Assembly (NCBI GenBank): GCA_000149265.1
Contig: CH002765.1
Coordinates: forward strand, 1 to 64,000
Direction of reading: 5' to 3'
DNA: 64,000 nucleotides
Source of the DNA: Ciona savignyi
Taxonomy: Eukaryota > Chordata > Ascidiacea > Phlebobranchia > Cionidae
Under the pieces are notes generated by a model that saw nothing but the letters and a program-made list of their open reading frames with translations, was not told where the DNA came from and did not search any database. Position 1 is the stretch's first letter. Each line of letters begins with the position of its first letter. A program made the position numbers and the translations under genes. This document shows, in pieces, positions 60,736 through 64,000 of the stretch.

Positions 60736-61094
60736 ATTTTCCTATTTCGGAAGTTGTATAACTTGGTTAATTTCTAAACAAATTGTTTTATTTTTTATCA
60801 CTATGCACCCTTTCTTAACATTTTTTCTAATGCTTAATGTTTAAACATGTACAACGCAGTACGATTTTTATGTTTTTTTTTATTTAGTTGCAGTATATAC
60901 AACAAAACTTTTATGCTTCATGTCGACTTGTTTACCGTTTAGTGCTTATTCTTCGTTGTATATCCGCTCCGTGCGTCGTCAAAGTGCACAAACGAATCGC
61001 AAACGACTTTGTGACCAACAGGAGAATATCCAACGTACGTTTCCGCAAGAAATATATATATATTGGTTTTAATACTGATATTCAATACACAGCA

Positions 61095-61192
61095 CCACAT
61101 TTAAAAAGACTGCTTGAGTGGCTGCTCCAATTTGAATCAGATTTGGTGAATTGTAAGTGCATTAGTCACTGATTTAACAATTAGAAGAAATT
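61095..61192 (+). repeat. Single satellite-unit fragment
   Basis: GGCTGCTCCAATTTGAATCA and ATTAGTCACTGATTTAACA match the ~330-bp unit of the foldback elements. Confidence 0.6.
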
Positions 61193-61204
61193 AAAAATAC
61201 TAGA

Positions 61205-61349
61205 CGGCCGGCCAGATTTGAAAAAGGAAGTGGGCCGGATTATTACATGAATTGTATTCAATATCTTAATTACAGGGTATGGTTAGATACAGTCTGCGGG
61301 CCGGTCAAAACCCCTTCATGGGCCGCGGGCCGTACGTTGTCCATGCCTG
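61205..61349. mobile_element. hAT-like fragment, GC-rich
   Basis: GGGCCGCGGGCCGTACGTTG and the terminus GTCCATGCCTG (61,339-61,349) resemble an inverted hAT end (CAGGCATGGACAAC). The partner end is not seen. Confidence 0.45.
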
Positions 61350-61755
61350 GCCTAAACTGTTGTGATTTGTATCTGGGTGGCGTTATTTATACAGTGAAAA
61401 ATTATTTATGGGTATGATTTTTTATACATATTTATCATATAAATAGAATGTACATTAGTAAATTATTGTTTATACAACGTGTTTAATGCTCCAAACCCTA
61501 ACCATTTCAAAATCAATATACGGGTTTTGGTACATTTATTACTTTTGTTTTAATAATTACTTTTTTTATTAAAAATCGTGTACCAATATTACACAGAGTA
61601 GAGGAATAACAGGTTTTTCTTTTAAATTAAGTTTATAAAATATACGTGGACAAAGCGAGTGATACGTATAACTTATAAATATTTGGCACGTTTAATTTCA
61701 CCGCCGATAGCTGAAACAGAGAAAGGAAACTTGCGCTGAGCATTGACCGAAAAAC
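61350..61755. other. Intergenic DNA upstream of the plus-strand trefoil gene
   Basis: AT-rich; nothing recognised besides the promoter elements listed next. Confidence 0.4.
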
Positions 61756-61760
61756 GCACT

Positions 61761-61768
61761 TATAAATA
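61761..61768 (+). promoter_or_regulatory. TATA box of plus-strand trefoil gene
   Basis: TATAAATA 58-65 bases upstream of the ATG, leaving room for a transcription start about 30 bases downstream and a short leader. Confidence 0.5.
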
Positions 61769-61825
61769 CTGCGTTAAAGTTTTCAGCCTCGTTTAGTTGA
61801 TGCCGCGCATGCACGAAAGGACAGT

Positions 61826-63436
61826 ATGTTGGTAAAGGCCGTGTTACTGCTTTTTAACCTGGGAATTGTACTTGCACAGTCAGGCTGCGATCATGGTTTA
61901 TATACAAGATACAGATGTTTCAGATTTCGAAGAGGTGCAGTTGTTACCCCAGGCCAATGCCGAGCCGCGTAAGATTTGCTGTGTATTACCCTAATCCTCT
62001 TTGGTCAACCGTGTTTTTCTATTTTTGAAGACCCGACAAAAACATCGTTTTACTAGATGACTGGCACTATCCTTTTAAAACCGACGTATGAAATAGGAAT
62101 GACGTAGGCTTGTGACAAAGAACGAATTCCTAATGATAAAGTGTCAGAGATAAAATATGAGCTACATTATAGTCGTTGTTCATTTAATTATAAGGGCCAC
62201 ACGTGAATTGCGCGGGACAAACCAGGTTCACGCTGTACCATTCACGAACCGCGGCTCTACCCTCCAGGTTATTATATCACTCTGATACGGCAGAGCATAA
62301 CAGTGCATATTGTGCCGAAGGCTCATGTTTTCTTAGCAAATCTTCGCCGTGGTGGTTTTTACATGATTTTAATAATTGTCATTTCTTATACGAAACCAGA
62401 AAATAGATCTCACAAAAAAAATCCGTTATGAAATTGTCATGGTATTTTATGCCAAAAGCGGCCATTATGGCCTTTTTACTGTGAATTACCACACCCAATC
62501 GGCACAGATTACTCTAACTTAAGTGCAATTGAAGTAAGGCGCCCCCCTCTGGCATTTCATGTTCGCCATTGCGTGGTAACTTACGCGTTTCTCTAGTATA
62601 ATATTGCTATAACAACTTCAACTCGATATTATGCTTGAGGGCAGAGCAGATAATATAGAATTTCCGTGCTTGGCAGAGTATGAAGCTACCAAAGGCGTAC
62701 TCTGGTTTGATCAGTAGGGGGTAATTATCCGAACGGTATCTTATCTTGGTAATTGATTTATTCTATTTCTTCGTAGTAATATCGATAACTTACGACCGTA
62801 TTTTTTAAAATATGAACCACAAAAGTTGCTTAAGGAACGTTTCTGAAATGACCCGTTTTAAAAAAAAACTCTGAACGACCTTTAAAAGCATTACTGGCCA
62901 TTGAAAAACTCTAAGACTATGTAAAGAAACCCCATTACAAGCGTATAGTGTATGTAGGCTCAATACAAAATCATTTTGTCTTTTCAACGAATTTCAGTGT
63001 GTAATCTTTGTTTACGTATCAACCATTCGACCACACGACCGTTCACAATAGTGGGTGTAATATACTAAAGATTCTTGGTTATAAGTCAAAAAACACTAGT
63101 TTAAACTGTAAAAAGATCACTAGTTAAAGTATTCATTCTGTAAAATTGTAGTACATTTTTTGTGTTTCAAACATTAACAGCCCACTTAACTAATGAAATT
63201 TTACAATAGTTGCTAACATAATTTTCACATTTTACGGCTCGCAATTTTGCATAACTGTGTATACAAACCATTACTCTTCAAATAAATCCATTATAGTATG
63301 TATATTGTATTCAAATCTCAATAACAAAGGCAGCTACATGTAAATTTTTCCATAAATTTGCATTTTCCTGTTTCCAGAGGTTGCTGCTACGATTCGATGG
63401 CAACCTCACTGCCAAGCACGAGATGTTATGCGTCAC
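61826..63436 (+). CDS. Trefoil-type mosaic gene paralogue, 5' end only
   Basis: Two exons, 61,826-61,968 and 63,378-63,436, with donors CCGC|GTAAGA and TCAC|GTAAGT and acceptor TTTCCAG. They encode [18 protein letters not shown] (signal peptide), then [37 protein letters not shown]: a complete six-cysteine trefoil domain. Phase 2 inside the domain and phase 1 at the end are the same as in the minus-strand gene, so more modules should follow beyond the window. Compared with 35,047-35,189 and 33,371-33,429 it differs at a handful of residues (L/F, F/Y, Q/R, S/G, F/Y). Secreted; role unknown. Confidence 0.82.
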
Positions 63437-64000
63437 GTAAGTTGTTTTTACTTTTTGTGGGTGAGACTTACATTAGAAAATTAACAGCACGTTTTTAAAC
63501 AATCGTCGATTGTCCACATAGTTGCCGAGTCTAGCTTTGACCCAGAACCACTAGATCTGTAGCTATCCATTTATACATGCTGAATATATACATAATTTAG
63601 AAACAATTAATGCACGTTGAGTTAATTCAGGCCAGAACTTGTTAAAGTTCAAAGTGGAACTTGATAATTACCTGAAAATAGTAGTTTAACTTGTATTGCA
63701 AATAAGAAACTTATAAAAACGGTGTTACTTTGAATTTTAATTCGCCCATGGAAAGGCATAGACTCTTTTAGATACCGAAAGTCCTAGTTCAGTAGACCCC
63801 CTCCGTACATTGGACACCTTTCTGCAAAAACTTTATTTTATGCCTGTTCTTTTAATTTAATAAATAATGGTCTTTATAGCCGTTGGAAAGAAAGAAAAGT
63901 TTAAATTGGCACTGGAGTGGTTTAGTGGAAAACGAAACATTGGCGTTACTATACGCGGAAAATCGTCAAATTACCCCGTGGCCATCGTAGTGGTTTTATG
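63437..64000. other. Probable intron 2 of the plus-strand gene
   Basis: No further exon is visible to the window end. The last 35 bases (AATCGTCAAATTACC) look like the start of a minus-orientation SINE body. Confidence 0.45.

Overview
The window looks like AT-rich chordate DNA, most probably a tunicate of the Ciona type. This is inferred from compact intron-rich genes, a highly repeated tRNA-derived SINE with a (CCTAT)n tail, BEL/Pao retroelements and many short inverted-repeat elements. I saw no bacterial genes, rRNA or CRISPR. There are two 100-N assembly gaps (20,853-20,952 and 55,104-55,203).

Left half (about 3.6-35.2 kb): one long minus-strand gene can be assembled by eye from 21 small exons, none obvious as long ORFs. 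Read 5' to 3' from 35,189 down to 3,783 it encodes a signal peptide, a trefoil (P-type) domain, two further copies of a trefoil-plus-cysteine module, a calcium-binding-type EGF domain, eight sushi/CCP domains, a ninth degenerate sushi-like exon and an unrecognised C-terminal region ending at a stop. Every module is bounded by phase-1 introns and the trefoil domains share an internal phase-2 intron, so the reading frame closes over the whole set (about 977 residues), except for one single-base frameshift in the fifth sushi exon. Its introns carry SINEs, a Harbinger-like element, two minisatellites (one copying the neighbouring 5' splice site) and giant foldback elements. The second and third trefoil modules lie in a 3.3 kb tandem duplication split by an assembly gap; it may be real or two unmerged haplotypes.

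Right end (61.7-64 kb): a second, divergent copy of the first two exons of this gene starts on the plus strand, with a TATA box. The two genes are therefore head to head, about 26.6 kb apart, and even their first introns are homologous.

Middle (35.6-53.9 kb): a stack of transposons separates the two promoters. A BEL/Pao element (LTRs 35,745-36,266 and 50,771-51,272) has inserted into the gag of a second, older BEL/Pao copy. Its pol is split by a 9.0 kb hAT-type insertion (8-bp target duplication AACTAAGG), which contains an 8.1 kb TTAA-flanked element with a decayed intron-containing transposase gene, which in turn contains a 2.0 kb THAP-bearing inverted-repeat element and a SINE. On both sides (24.8-30.1 kb and 53.9-58.1 kb) lie foldback elements built from roughly 330-bp satellite units in inverted arms, most units carrying the palindrome GGGGAATTCCCC.

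The genes are secreted-type cysteine-rich mosaics (mucus, extracellular matrix or complement-control-like roles are plausible but not shown). Everything else in the window is mobile or repetitive DNA or sequence in which I see nothing.
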